A stretch of DNA of 64,000 nt from Leptolyngbya sp. O-77 (lineage in GTDB: Bacteria; Cyanobacteriota; Cyanobacteriia; Elainellales; Elainellaceae): NCBI RefSeq assembly GCF_001548395.1, contig NZ_AP017367.1:4563001-4627000 (forward strand). The letters run 5' to 3'. Positions within the stretch are counted from its first letter, which is position 1. Each line of letters begins with the position of its first letter. Below, one piece after another: positions 26,631 through 35,162 of this stretch. Both the position numbers and the translations under genes were made by a program. The notes under the pieces were generated by a model. The model had not been told where the DNA came from, did no database searches, and saw only the letters and a list, made by a program, of their open reading frames with translations.

Positions 26631-26885
26631 TTAGAACAGTCGCCGCTGCTGATAGTGACTGGCTCTGGATCGGTTCATCAGCTCTCTCGTATGAATATGT
26701 TGCTGATGCTCTAGCTGATGCGTTTGTGGGTCGAGTGCTGCGTCGGATTGGGCGGGCGCAGCGGGCGATTCGCGAAGGGATCGCTTCGCGAATCGCCCCC
26801 GTTGGGCTTTGTCTTGTGGCGGCAGAGCCACATCGGGCGCGTCTGCCGAAATCGAAGCAGGCAAAGGTTGAGATTCGCGAAACAT
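26631..26885 (-). CDS. small protein, 84 residues, unknown function
   Basis: An 84-residue open frame starts at an ATG with a strong GGAGG 10 nt upstream, good evidence for translation. It is polar and basic at the C-terminus (TRELMNRSRASHYQQRRLF), with no membrane segment. Its middle (GRFAKRSLRES) is encoded by a perfect 13-bp-arm palindrome that looks like an inserted repeat. I do not recognise the family. Confidence 0.5.
   Translation of the reverse strand: MFRESQPLPASISADAPDVALPPQDKAQRGRFAKRSLRESPAAPAQSDAALDPQTHQLEHQQHIHTRELMNRSRASHYQQRRLF
26765..26796. repeat. palindromic repeat inside a small gene
   Basis: Perfect inverted repeat with 13-bp arms (GCGATTCGCGAAG and its complement) around a 6-base centre. 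It contributes eleven in-frame residues to the small protein. Similar palindromes encoding KRSLRE-type peptides are widespread in cyanobacteria from general knowledge; this is the only obvious copy here. Confidence 0.75.
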
Positions 26886-27288
26886 CGTCGTTGCACCTCC
26901 GGCTTGAAAAATTCTGTAAAAATCGCGTGAAATCGTGAGAAAACCGCGCAGTGCAACTCACGCTGTCCACTACGCCCTCTCAGCCCGTAAAGGTCATGGG
27001 TGTTTTAATGCTACGAAAACTACAATATACTACAAGCCTGGGTCGCACTATCCCCCGATCGGGTAAGTTGCCCTTGCTAAGCCTGCAACGCTACCCGCCG
27101 CGCCATTCTCAAAAATCGGCAGCAAAAATCGGCAGCAAAAATCGGGTTCCAAGAGTGCCGCAGTTGCGACCCAGCTCAGAACCCGACTTGGACGGTTTAT
27201 TCAAAATGGTCTATTCGAGCGAATCTGTTTAGCAGGTCTGTCGATATTGCCTATCAGTAAAGCGGCCTCAGGAAGAAAGCCTGACGAA
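26886..27288. other. intergenic region with a short tandem repeat
   Basis: About 400 bases. Near 27112-27148 the unit AAAAATCGGCAGC is repeated nearly three times. I see no convincing gene. Confidence 0.35.
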
Positions 27289-27438
27289 TCAGGCGGAACC
27301 CCGTCGCTTCAAGGAGGCAATCATTTGCTGCTTGACCGCACCAGCCCACTCGTCAAAGTTGAAATCTTCGGCCGGAGGGGTTGCAGGCACTTTGGGAGAC
27401 AGCGGTTGCTTGGTGTCTTTGAGGTTTTGGCGGGCCAT
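27289..27438 (-). CDS. small conserved-looking protein, 49 residues
   Basis: A 49-residue frame begins MARQNLKDTK, continues with a Pro-rich linker and ends with an amphipathic helix (EWAGAVKQQMIASLKRRG). A GGAG lies 6 nt before the ATG. The pattern of an acidic Trp-containing motif followed by a basic helix is reminiscent of very small cyanobacterial proteins, but I cannot name it. A 54-base imperfect inverted repeat sits 45 nt upstream of the start and may be regulatory. Confidence 0.6.
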   Translation of the reverse strand: MARQNLKDTKQPLSPKVPATPPAEDFNFDEWAGAVKQQMIASLKRRGSA

Positions 27439-27483
27439 AAGGATCTCCAGCGATAGCGATGTTAAATGAAATTACCAAAGGGG

Positions 27484-27537
27484 AAAGTTCTATGCCTGTA
27501 TCCGCAGGATGATCTGTAGCTATAGATACAGAACTTT
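27484..27537. promoter_or_regulatory. inverted repeat upstream of the 49-residue gene
   Basis: AAAGTTC pairs with GAACTTT and TGTATC with GATACA, giving a two-part stem around a 22-base loop. Its place just before the small gene suggests a leader hairpin or operator. No family was recognised. Confidence 0.45.
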
Positions 27538-27770
27538 TCTTCCATCATAACCCTATGCTGCCCAGCGGGTCACTGCTTCTAGCTTCCCAAATCTTCAAAT
27601 ACCCCAAATTCCCCCGACCAGGTGACTCCACGCCCCGCAGTGGCTGAACGTTGGCTGAACTTTCTTCGGCAGCTTGGCGGAGGGCGATCGCCCTGATTCC
27701 CCGCCAGCCATCACAGCCGAGGCTCTAAGGCATCCATTCACCCACAGCCGTTCAGCTTTTTAGAACCAAC
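27538..27770. other. intergenic region
   Basis: About 230 bases with one HIP1 octamer. I see no gene or site in it. Confidence 0.3.
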
Positions 27771-28316
27771 CTAAAACCGATTGAAAAAATGCCGCAGCCG
27801 CACCTTGCTGGAAATGTAAGGCGGAAACTGGTAATGCTCTGCCAGCAGCCAGGCGACCATCAACAGGTGGGCGGCAAACGTAATGCTGACCCAGACCACC
27901 GGAAACCAGGACCAGGGGCTACCGGGCAGCGGTGGAAAGGTGTAGGACGACAGCCAGACTATCCCCGTAGGCAGCACCACTAGCACCACCGCCACCAGCC
28001 AAACAAAGGTAGTGAGGTTGGGGTCCGTTTGATAAGCAGATTGCCAGTTCCAGCCTGTCCAGCGCCAGACCATTGGCTGCACGCTATCTGCCACCTGCAC
28101 TGACTGATCCGCCAGATTTGCTGTAAAAATATGCCGACAGAAGTTGCAGGCGAAGGCATCCATCAGCGTCAGCCCGGTGATTTCACCGTGACGGCAAACC
28201 GGACAGGTGTATCGATCGCCAAAATCCAGCAGTCGAGATCGAGAGTTGGCCTGTTGGGAGCTAGCAGGCGATCGCTTGGAATGTTCGCTCTGTGGGGGGT
28301 TTAGACCTGGCATCAT
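27771..28316 (-). CDS. zinc-ribbon membrane protein, cyanobacterial
   Basis: The 181-residue protein has a Ser/Pro-rich start, then a zinc ribbon (CPVCRHGE and CNFCRHIF) at about residues 38-61, and two membrane helices (TFVWLVAVVLVVLPTGIVWL and WFPVVWVSITFAAHLLMVAW) before a basic tail. It should sit in a membrane with the ribbon in the cytoplasm. I recognise the layout as a conserved cyanobacterial protein but know no function. It is 60 bases downstream of the lipoprotein gene on the same strand. Confidence 0.75.
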   Translation of the reverse strand: MMPGLNPPQSEHSKRSPASSQQANSRSRLLDFGDRYTCPVCRHGEITGLTLMDAFACNFCRHIFTANLADQSVQVADSVQPMVWRWTGWNWQSAYQTDPNLTTFVWLVAVVLVVLPTGIVWLSSYTFPPLPGSPWSWFPVVWVSITFAAHLLMVAWLLAEHYQFPPYISSKVRLRHFFNRF

Positions 28317-28376
28317 AAACGGACACTCCTGGCGACAGGCCGCGTGTCTGGTGGCCTTTAACGATAGCTCACTTCT

Positions 28377-29192
28377 CTAACGATAGCTAACTAGCGTGCT
28401 GCGATCGCCCACTGTGCGAACGATCTCTTGTCCATTGTGTTCCAAAATCACGCGGGGTTCCTGACCGTTCATTTCCACCCGCTTGATTAACACGGTGCCG
28501 CCTGCGAGGCGATCGCCCACCGAGGCATAGCGGCTGCCTTCTCCCGGCACTTCGACAATAATGCTGTAGCGGCCGCCCATTTGCAGCGCTCCGGTAATCT
28601 GGATGCTCTGAGGCACGCTGACGGGCGGCGCGGTGGGCACAGGCAGAACGGGCGGCGCAGCAGCCACAGCAACGGCGGGCGGCGCAGCAGGTACGGGCAC
28701 CAGCGCCGGCAATTCGGGCAGAGACTGGGGCTGGGGCACTTCAGCAATCGGGCGATCCTCCGGCGGCACAGGTGGAATGGCAGGCTGGCGAATCACCACG
28801 GGCGTTGCGTCCAGCGAGGCAAACGGGTCGCTGCGGCCGGCGCTGACCTGGGGCAGGCGACTGGGCACGGTCGTAGATGAGATCAGTCCGGCGGCCAGTT
28901 GACCCGGCGGCAAGGGCTTGTCTGCGGCGGCACCGGGAGCTGCGGGCACGGTGGGCGATGCAAACATTTCAGCGGAAGTTCCAGCGGGCGTTGTGACTTC
29001 GGGTGCTGCTGCGATGGGCGATTCGGCGATGGTTTCTGCTGCCGGGTCTGGGTTGGCCGCTTCTGGTGTAGACCCGCCGCAGCTTGTGACGAGCAGCCCC
29101 AGGCAGCCTGCGATCGCCACCACAACGCGACCTTGCTGAGTCGCCCTCTGTCGAGTTTTAGGAGAAACCGGGTTCGGAAACTGTTTGCTCAT
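28377..29192 (-). CDS. proline-rich lipoprotein with PilP-like C-terminal domain
   Basis: The 271-residue protein starts at an ATG at 29192 and carries a signal peptide with lipobox VTSC. A long Pro/Ala-rich region follows, holding the GRSDPFASL motif, and then a C-terminal beta domain (from GGRYSIIVEVPGEGSRYASV to ILEHNGQEIVRTVG). The domain resembles the PilP/GspC homology region that links inner-membrane and outer-membrane parts of pilus or secretion machines; this is inference from the pattern. A much longer upstream frame exists but lacks protein-like character and would hide the signal peptide. Confidence 0.7.
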   Translation of the reverse strand: MSKQFPNPVSPKTRQRATQQGRVVVAIAGCLGLLVTSCGGSTPEAANPDPAAETIAESPIAAAPEVTTPAGTSAEMFASPTVPAAPGAAADKPLPPGQLAAGLISSTTVPSRLPQVSAGRSDPFASLDATPVVIRQPAIPPVPPEDRPIAEVPQPQSLPELPALVPVPAAPPAVAVAAAPPVLPVPTAPPVSVPQSIQITGALQMGGRYSIIVEVPGEGSRYASVGDRLAGGTVLIKRVEMNGQEPRVILEHNGQEIVRTVGDRSTLVSYR

Positions 29193-29402
29193 TGCCGAGT
29201 CATTCCTCACAATCGCCCACTTGGCTTGAAAATTTATAACTCCCAAGCATAGCGCCGATTTCTCTGGGGCGATCGCCTGAATTATGAAGAATTCCAGGAT
29301 GCTTGCGTTTGCAGATCCTGGTTTTCGCAATATCGCCGCGAACTCGCGCCGCCCCCGCTTGTGTGGTATTAAATCGCTGTTGGCAAGTTTTGCGAGGCGA
29401 GG

Positions 29403-30941
29403 ATGGCAGGTCAAATTCCAACCGATCGAAACACAGGACGCATCGCCGACGAGGGCGTGCTGGATGCCTGGGTGAGCTATGAACCCGTTGAGGCGGCCTA
29501 TTTTGAAAAGCGCCAACTCCGCCGCAATGTCGGCTGGGGGCTGCTGTGGGCGCTGGGCGTGGGTGCGGTGATTTCGGGCAATTTTTCGGGATGGAATTTT
29601 GGGCTGGCGGCGGGCGGCTTTGGCGGCATGGCGATCGCCACGCTGCTCACGGCCATCCTCTACATCTGCCTGGTCTACACGATTTCGGAGCTGTCTGCGG
29701 CGCTGCCCCACGCAGGCGGCTTCTATTCCTTTGTGCGCCATGCCTTTGGGCCGCTGGGCGGCTTCCTTTCCGGCATCACCGATTTGATCGAGTACCTGAT
29801 TACGCCAGCGCTGATTGCGTTTTTCATCGGCGCGTATCTGAACAGCCTGTTTCCCGCCGTGCCGCCGCCCATCTGGTGGCTGCTGTTTTACGCCATATTT
29901 GTCGGCATTAATATCCTGGGTGTTGAACCCAGCCTTAAGGTGGGGCTGGTGTTTACGGTGATCGCCCTGGCGGTGCTGGTGGACTTCTACCTGGGCGCTA
30001 TGCTGAGCGGCAAGTTTCAGCCGGGGTTGTTGCTAAACATCGCCCCCACCGAGGGAAATCCTGCCTGGTTGCCCAATGGGGTCAGCGGCATTTTTGGCGC
30101 AATTCCCTACGCGATTTGGTTCTTTTTGGCGATTGAGCAGTTGCCCCTGTCGGCAGAGGAAGCGACCGACTCTCGCCGCGACATTCCCCGCGCCCTGCTG
30201 TGGGGCATTGCGACGCTGCTGGGCGTTTCGCTGCTGACGCTGGTGCTGAACTCCGGCGTGCCCGCAACCCTCGTCACCGCAGACACCAACGAAACCTTTG
30301 TCGGCGCAGCGGCGATCGCCCGCACCACTGCCCCCCTGGCCGACGGACTGCGGGCCGTGTTTGGCGAAGGCACAGTGGCGACGCGCACGCTCACCTTTTT
30401 GGCGCTGGCGGGGCTAGTCGCCAGCTTCCATGCTGTCATCTATGCCTATAGCCGTTCTTTGTTTGCCCTGTCGCGGGCGGGCTACTTGCCCCGCTGGATT
30501 TCCGTCACTAGCCGCTACAAAACTCCGGCGATCGCCCTGCTGGTGGGCGCGGCGGTGGGGCTGTTCTGTATCGGGCTGATTGAACTGGCGGGTCAGGCCA
30601 TCGGCCCGGCGCTATTGAATATGGTCGTCTTTGGCGCGGTGCTGTCCTATATTCTGGTCTTTGCCAGCTATCTCAAGCTCAAGCGCGATCGCCCAGAACT
30701 CTATCGCCCCTACCTCAGCCCGCTGGGGTCGGCGGGCGCATGGGTGGGGCTGGTGCTGTCGGTTGTGGCGCTGGCGGCCAGCCTCGCCGATCCAAGCTAT
30801 CGCCCCGGCATTCGGGGGGTGCTAGTGGTAATCGCCATCCTGCTGGCTTATTTTTTCCTCTATTCGCGCCGCAGGCTGGTGTCTCGTGCCCCAGAGGAGG
30901 AAACGGCGCTGCTGCTGCGGGTGCTGCATGAATTGCGATGA
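29403..30941 (+). CDS. APC-family permease, ethanolamine permease-like
   Basis: The 512-residue membrane protein has about 12 helices and the APC-superfamily N-terminal pattern GVGAVISGNFSGWNFGLAAGG. It also shows PHAGGFYSFVRHAFGP and, further on, IEQLPLSAEEATDSRRDIPRAL, both typical of the ethanolamine permease (Eat) subfamily. It probably takes up ethanolamine or an amino acid by proton exchange. No ethanolamine-degradation genes are nearby. It converges on the adenylate cyclase gene with a strong shared hairpin between. Confidence 0.85.
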   Translation: MAGQIPTDRNTGRIADEGVLDAWVSYEPVEAAYFEKRQLRRNVGWGLLWALGVGAVISGNFSGWNFGLAAGGFGGMAIATLLTAILYICLVYTISELSAALPHAGGFYSFVRHAFGPLGGFLSGITDLIEYLITPALIAFFIGAYLNSLFPAVPPPIWWLLFYAIFVGINILGVEPSLKVGLVFTVIALAVLVDFYLGAMLSGKFQPGLLLNIAPTEGNPAWLPNGVSGIFGAIPYAIWFFLAIEQLPLSAEEATDSRRDIPRALLWGIATLLGVSLLTLVLNSGVPATLVTADTNETFVGAAAIARTTAPLADGLRAVFGEGTVATRTLTFLALAGLVASFHAVIYAYSRSLFALSRAGYLPRWISVTSRYKTPAIALLVGAAVGLFCIGLIELAGQAIGPALLNMVVFGAVLSYILVFASYLKLKRDRPELYRPYLSPLGSAGAWVGLVLSVVALAASLADPSYRPGIRGVLVVIAILLAYFFLYSRRRLVSRAPEEETALLLRVLHELR

Positions 30942-30966
30942 GAGCGGTTTTAGATTTTGGATTGGC

Positions 30967-31014
30967 GATTTTGGATTTTGGATTTCTGAAATCACCAATC
31001 TAAAATCCAAAATC
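30967..31014. terminator. bidirectional terminator hairpin
   Basis: GATTTTGGATTTTGGATT and AATCTAAAATCCAAAATC form an 18-bp stem with one mismatch and a 12-base loop, between convergent genes. T-rich and A-rich flanks suit both strands. Confidence 0.7.
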
Positions 31015-31018
31015 GATG

Positions 31019-32365
31019 TTAATCGGCGCGGCGCAGGAGCAGGTAGGTTTTCATTTGCCCTTTGCCCTTCACGTAAATCGTGCCACGCTCTTTGAATTCG
31101 TAGCGATCGCACAGCCGAACATACACCGCCTCCGTCACCTGGATCATGCCCGGAAGCCCCTGCGACTCCATGCGGCTGGCGGTGTTCACGGTGTCGCCCC
31201 AGAGATCGTAGATAAATTTTTTCACGCCGATCACGCCCGCTACGACGGGGCCCGTGTTGATGCCGATCCGCATATTAAACGGCGTGTTGTTTGGCGTTTG
31301 AAATTGGGCGATCGCCCGCTGCATGTCCAGCGCCATATTGGCGATCGCCTCCAGATGGTCTTCCCGCTCGATGGGCAGCCCGCCCACCACCATGTAAGAA
31401 TCGCCAATGGTTTTGATTTTCTCCAGTCCGTGCTGCTCTGCCAGCAGGTCAAATTTGGAAAAAACCTGATTCAGCAGCCGCACCATCTCCTCCGGCGGCA
31501 CGCCCGCCGACAACTCCGTAAACCCGACAATATCGGCAAATAGCACCGTCACTTCTGGAAAATGCTCGGCGATTGTCTGCTGGTTTTGCTTTAACTGCTT
31601 CGCCACCGACTCCGGCAAAATATTGAGCAGCAACCGCTCCGATTTTTCCTGCTCTGCCTCTAGCGCCTGCCGTGCGCGAAATTCTGCCCGTTGCAGCCGT
31701 TCATAGAGAAACACTGACAGGTTGCAAATCGCGCAAAACCAAAACAGATACAGCCACAGCGTCGCATCCCACATCGACCCCGCCGCTTCGCCTAATCCCA
31801 GCAGCGAGTTCACAATCAGGTAATAACCCAGCAGCCCTGCCTGGGCCATCAGGTGCAACGGCCAGCGCATGGGCAGCAGCGTCGCCTGCACCAAAAACAC
31901 CAGCGTCCAGGCAAACACGCCGGGAAATGCCACGCCTCGCAGCGTTGCCCAAATCTGCTCGATCAGCGTGATCGACCAGGAACAGCCCAAAAAAATCAGC
32001 GCTGGATAGCGCCGCCCGATCTTGCCCCGATGGAGAATCAGGCATAGCACCAGCCCTAGTAAGGATGCACCCGCCATCGCAAACCAGCTTGGCGGAACCG
32101 TACTGCGATTGACCAAAACCAAAAGCACCCGCAGCAGAATAAACGTGAGATAAGCCAGAATCCCAATTCGCAGCGACAAACTCAGCCGTCGCCGCATAAA
32201 GCTCTGCTGCCACTCCAGATAGGCGGGATCTTCGTTGCCAAGGTCTGAGGGGAAGAGGGCTTCCCGAAATACGCTGGGCAGTTGGTGGAGGCGTTGAGTC
32301 AGCGACGAAAGGTTCACAGAACGCGGCTGGGGGAGAGGAGGTTCGGGGGGACGGAGACTCAACAA
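31019..32365 (-). CDS. membrane-bound class III adenylate cyclase
   Basis: The 448-residue protein has six membrane helices (residues 62-222), a short coiled linker and a CYCc catalytic domain. Metal-binding Asp278 (LFADIVGF) and Asp322 (KTIGDSYM), adenine-selecting Lys318 and Asp387 (IYDLWGD), and transition-state Asn394 and Arg398 (NTASRM) are all present. The Lys/Asp pair predicts ATP rather than GTP as substrate. It would make cAMP in response to a signal sensed by the membrane part. The six-helix receptor does not match a named sensor domain I know. Confidence 0.9.
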   Translation of the reverse strand: MLSLRPPEPPLPQPRSVNLSSLTQRLHQLPSVFREALFPSDLGNEDPAYLEWQQSFMRRRLSLSLRIGILAYLTFILLRVLLVLVNRSTVPPSWFAMAGASLLGLVLCLILHRGKIGRRYPALIFLGCSWSITLIEQIWATLRGVAFPGVFAWTLVFLVQATLLPMRWPLHLMAQAGLLGYYLIVNSLLGLGEAAGSMWDATLWLYLFWFCAICNLSVFLYERLQRAEFRARQALEAEQEKSERLLLNILPESVAKQLKQNQQTIAEHFPEVTVLFADIVGFTELSAGVPPEEMVRLLNQVFSKFDLLAEQHGLEKIKTIGDSYMVVGGLPIEREDHLEAIANMALDMQRAIAQFQTPNNTPFNMRIGINTGPVVAGVIGVKKFIYDLWGDTVNTASRMESQGLPGMIQVTEAVYVRLCDRYEFKERGTIYVKGKGQMKTYLLLRRAD

Positions 32366-32516
32366 AAACTTAATGAGTATTGGCAGATGAGTATTGGCAG
32401 TAGGTGGGCAGCCAAATCGCAGACGCTTAAATGGCGCTTAATACAGACGCTTAAATCACAGACGCTTAACTGTAAAGGCTGATCCCAGTTCAGTTTGGAT
32501 GAGTGATTCGCTTGAG

Positions 32517-33059
32517 CTATTCGTTCAGTGGCATCAGCCGCAGGGCTTGCTGAAATTCAGCTAGTTCGTCACGATGCCCAGTCACCACCAGCAGCGGCCC
32601 ACGAATTTCAAGAGCGGCATCAGGGGTCAGATCGGCAATTTTTAGCGACACCTGCTCGGGTCGGGTAGATCGTTTCCAGTAGAATACCCCCGCCAGCGGA
32701 GCCAACAGCACCAATCCTAAAAATAGGTTGCCAACCGTGGGAAACAAAAACGAGAAGACAAGGGACAGGCACAGTAGCCCTACCGCAGCGAGAACCGAAA
32801 GAAAAATAGCCAGAAATGTGCTGGCGCGAACCAGTCCCTCATAGGTCACTTGGTTCTGGGCGGCATCCACGGCGGCGATGCGATAAGCCCGCTGGGTGAA
32901 GTATTGCTGGATGGCTTCGAGTAGGTCTTCCTCTGGGCGATCGCCCACCAGCCTTGCAACCTCAATCCGATCTTTGGTCGAAGCCCGAATAAAGAACAAT
33001 AAACCTATTGCGAGTAATACGGTCAGCAGTGCAGTAGACGACAAGACCGGAAGTTCCAT
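32517..33059 (-). CDS. CCB1-type cofactor assembly protein of complex C
   Basis: The 180-residue protein has an N-terminal helix (LLTVLLAIGLLFFIRAS), a soluble stretch with FTQRAYRIAAVDAAQNQVTYEG, and two more helices before a C-terminal soluble part. This matches the CCB1 family, whose members help attach heme c(i) to cytochrome b6 in the cytochrome b6f complex of thylakoids. The family assignment rests on overall pattern. It is 150 bases upstream of the adenylate cyclase gene on the same strand, with no known link. Confidence 0.75.
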   Translation of the reverse strand: MELPVLSSTALLTVLLAIGLLFFIRASTKDRIEVARLVGDRPEEDLLEAIQQYFTQRAYRIAAVDAAQNQVTYEGLVRASTFLAIFLSVLAAVGLLCLSLVFSFLFPTVGNLFLGLVLLAPLAGVFYWKRSTRPEQVSLKIADLTPDAALEIRGPLLVVTGHRDELAEFQQALRLMPLNE

Positions 33060-33422
33060 ACACCTTAGCCAGGTTCTCTCTTGAAGGACATTGCTGTGGG
33101 GGTTAGATCCGCCCCCTTTAATGTACGAAAGATTGTGCCCTGATGGGTGATTTGGCCACAGTTCGCAGTCGGGGTCGAGTGGCTAAGAGTCAAAACAATG
33201 GCAAAAGCAGAGTAGCCGTCTGTGCAGCCACTCTGCAATCATTCTCGCAACCAGGCGGAATGCATAGGAAATCTCAGGTAAAAATCGTAGGGGTAATGAT
33301 GATTGCTTAATTAAGACATAGGCTGAACGAGATCAATCAATTCATCATCAATCAATTCATCGTCAATCAACCTATCAGCCCCTACACAGCGATGGGATGC
33401 TCTGCTGAATTAGTCGGATGAA
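33060..33422. other. intergenic region
   Basis: About 360 bases. Near 33330-33370 a short imperfect repeat of ATCAATCAATTCATC occurs. No gene was seen. Confidence 0.35.
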
Positions 33423-33797
33423 TTAGTCGGATACGCCCACAGGAACGGTGGCATTGTTCTGGGTGTAGCTTTCCCACAGGCGGGACAGTTCCTCAGCGCG
33501 ATCACGCCATTCGGGGGTAATTTGATACATCCGACGAGGACGACCGCGGCCTTCCACCTTCTTCCAATAGCCGATCACGGCGGCTCCATCTTCCAGAAAC
33601 TTGAGGGCGCTATAGAGTACCGTATCCGACAGCCGATAGGCAGGATATTCCGTCTCTAGCAGGCTAATGAGCTCCGTGCCGTAGGAGTCCTGCTTGAGCA
33701 GCACAGACAGCACGTAGCACACCGCCAATTCCTTGTTCAGGTAGAACGGTGGCGGATTCTTGAAGAACTTGTAGATTTCGTCGAGTGTGGTTGTCAT
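33423..33797 (-). CDS. PadR-family transcriptional regulator
   Basis: The 124-residue protein is a winged-helix regulator: LAVCYVLSVLLKQDSYGTEL for the first helices, LSDTVLYSALKFLEDGAAV for the recognition helix and a wing with GRGRPRRMYQITPEW. PadR proteins usually repress neighbouring genes and respond to small molecules. Many cyanobacteria carry one similar protein; the clock-modifying Pex is a member of this fold, and orthology to it is possible but unproven. I use the ATG at 33797, where the conserved part begins. Confidence 0.88.
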   Translation of the reverse strand: MTTTLDEIYKFFKNPPPFYLNKELAVCYVLSVLLKQDSYGTELISLLETEYPAYRLSDTVLYSALKFLEDGAAVIGYWKKVEGRGRPRRMYQITPEWRDRAEELSRLWESYTQNNATVPVGVSD

Positions 33798-34393
33798 AAG
33801 GCTCAGCCCAATCACGCAAAACTAAAGGTTGTGGACAACTCTCCTGAGAGAGCCTAGAAAATACGTCGGAAGAGTGAAGTCTCAACAAGAGAGACACAGT
33901 TGGAAGTACGCTTGCCTTTGCCAATGCGCTCCAGGAACTCAAAGCACGTCGCCTGCCGAAATTACAGGCACAGACAAAGACCACAGAAGGGAAGACGGAT
34001 GAGGGCGATCGCAGTTTGCCCATTGTTGTAGCCAACATTTAAGTAGACAGCGTTTAATCCTCAGACAGTTCCAAAAAACCTGCTTTAGTGTCACAAGTTT
34101 ATCGGCAATATCCACAGGGCGGCTGTACTCAAAGTGACTCAGTACAATCTCATCTGCGACCCCAATCATCGACTGGAACAAAAACACAGTCCTCGCTGAT
34201 AAAGCATGGAGCCATTTTGTGTAGGCAGATTGCGAGGTCTGCATACCGATGATTCTAGCCAGCCAGACAAAAATTGGCCCTCATTCTCTGGAGGTATTTG
34301 CTCTCAAGAGCAAGTATCTGGATATTGGATCTTAGTATCATAAGACGACATCCTGCAATCGGGTGATTTCAGAAATCTTAAGTATCAAATTTG
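33798..34393. other. intergenic region between PadR and NarL-type genes
   Basis: About 600 bases. There is an open frame on the minus strand (33939-34244), but it has weak start signals and non-conserved-looking content, so I do not call it. Probable promoter of the PadR gene lies near its 5' end; no clear box was seen. Confidence 0.4.
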
Positions 34394-35068
34394 CTACACC
34401 AGACCAGCCCTAAGAGCCACGACCGCGGCCTGCACGCGATCATCTACCGCAAGCTTGTTCATAATGCCGCGTACATGGGTTTTCACGGTGTTAGGGCTGA
34501 GGTAGAGCGCAGTGGCGATTTCAGGATTGCTCCGCCCTTCGACCATCAGCTTTAGCACTTCTAGCTCCCGCTGAGAGAGCTGCCCAACGGCGATCGCATC
34601 TGCGGCACTGGTGGGCGATTTGAGGTGATCCATCACCAGTCGGGCGACTAGTGGGTCGAGATAGCTGGCTCCCTCCCGTGCCGCCTCAATGGCTGCTAGC
34701 AGGCGCTCGACGGTCGTTCCCTTGACGCAATAGGCATCGGCCCCAGCTGACAGGGCCGCGATCACCTCATTTTCGGTGGTGTGAGATGTGAGCATGACAA
34801 CTCGCACCTCAGGCAGAGATTCTTTGATCTTTTGCGTTGCGGCAATGCCGTCCATGCGGGGCAGCCCGATGTCCATTACCACGATATCGGGCTTGAGCTT
34901 CAGGGTTTCTTCTACTGCAAAATAGCCGTCATCAGCCCGACCCACGACCTGGATGCCCGGTTGGTTGCTCAAAGACTGCTCCAACCCAAGCTGCATCATG
35001 GGGTCGTCTTCCACGATTAAAACCCGCACCAGTGTTTGATTTGATGCTTGACTTGAGGCTTCACTCAC
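34394..35068 (-). CDS. NarL/FixJ-type response regulator
   Basis: The 224-residue regulator has a receiver domain (VRVLIVEDDPMMQLGLEQSL, phosphoacceptor Asp in DIVVMDIGLPRMDG, conserved Lys in YCVKGT) and a C-terminal LuxR-type helix-turn-helix (LSQRELEVLKLMVEGRSN, then LSPNTVKTHVRGIMNKL). It should bind DNA once phosphorylated by an unknown kinase. I choose the GTG at 35068, which follows GGGAGGAAG at 8 nt; a TTG six codons upstream overlaps that site. It is monocistronic. Confidence 0.92.
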   Translation of the reverse strand: MSEASSQASNQTLVRVLIVEDDPMMQLGLEQSLSNQPGIQVVGRADDGYFAVEETLKLKPDIVVMDIGLPRMDGIAATQKIKESLPEVRVVMLTSHTTENEVIAALSAGADAYCVKGTTVERLLAAIEAAREGASYLDPLVARLVMDHLKSPTSAADAIAVGQLSQRELEVLKLMVEGRSNPEIATALYLSPNTVKTHVRGIMNKLAVDDRVQAAVVALRAGLV

Positions 35069-35162
35069 ACTGACTTCCTCCCTCAATCGCCAGATTTCTA
35101 TGCCAGATTCCCAGACTAAGGCTATGACAGGCGGATATCCCTGTATCAGTAGTCTAGCGGCC

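Noticed and set aside
33939..34244. Possible 101-residue gene between padR and the NarL-type regulator
   Set aside because: No ribosome binding site and unconvincing composition; kept as intergenic.
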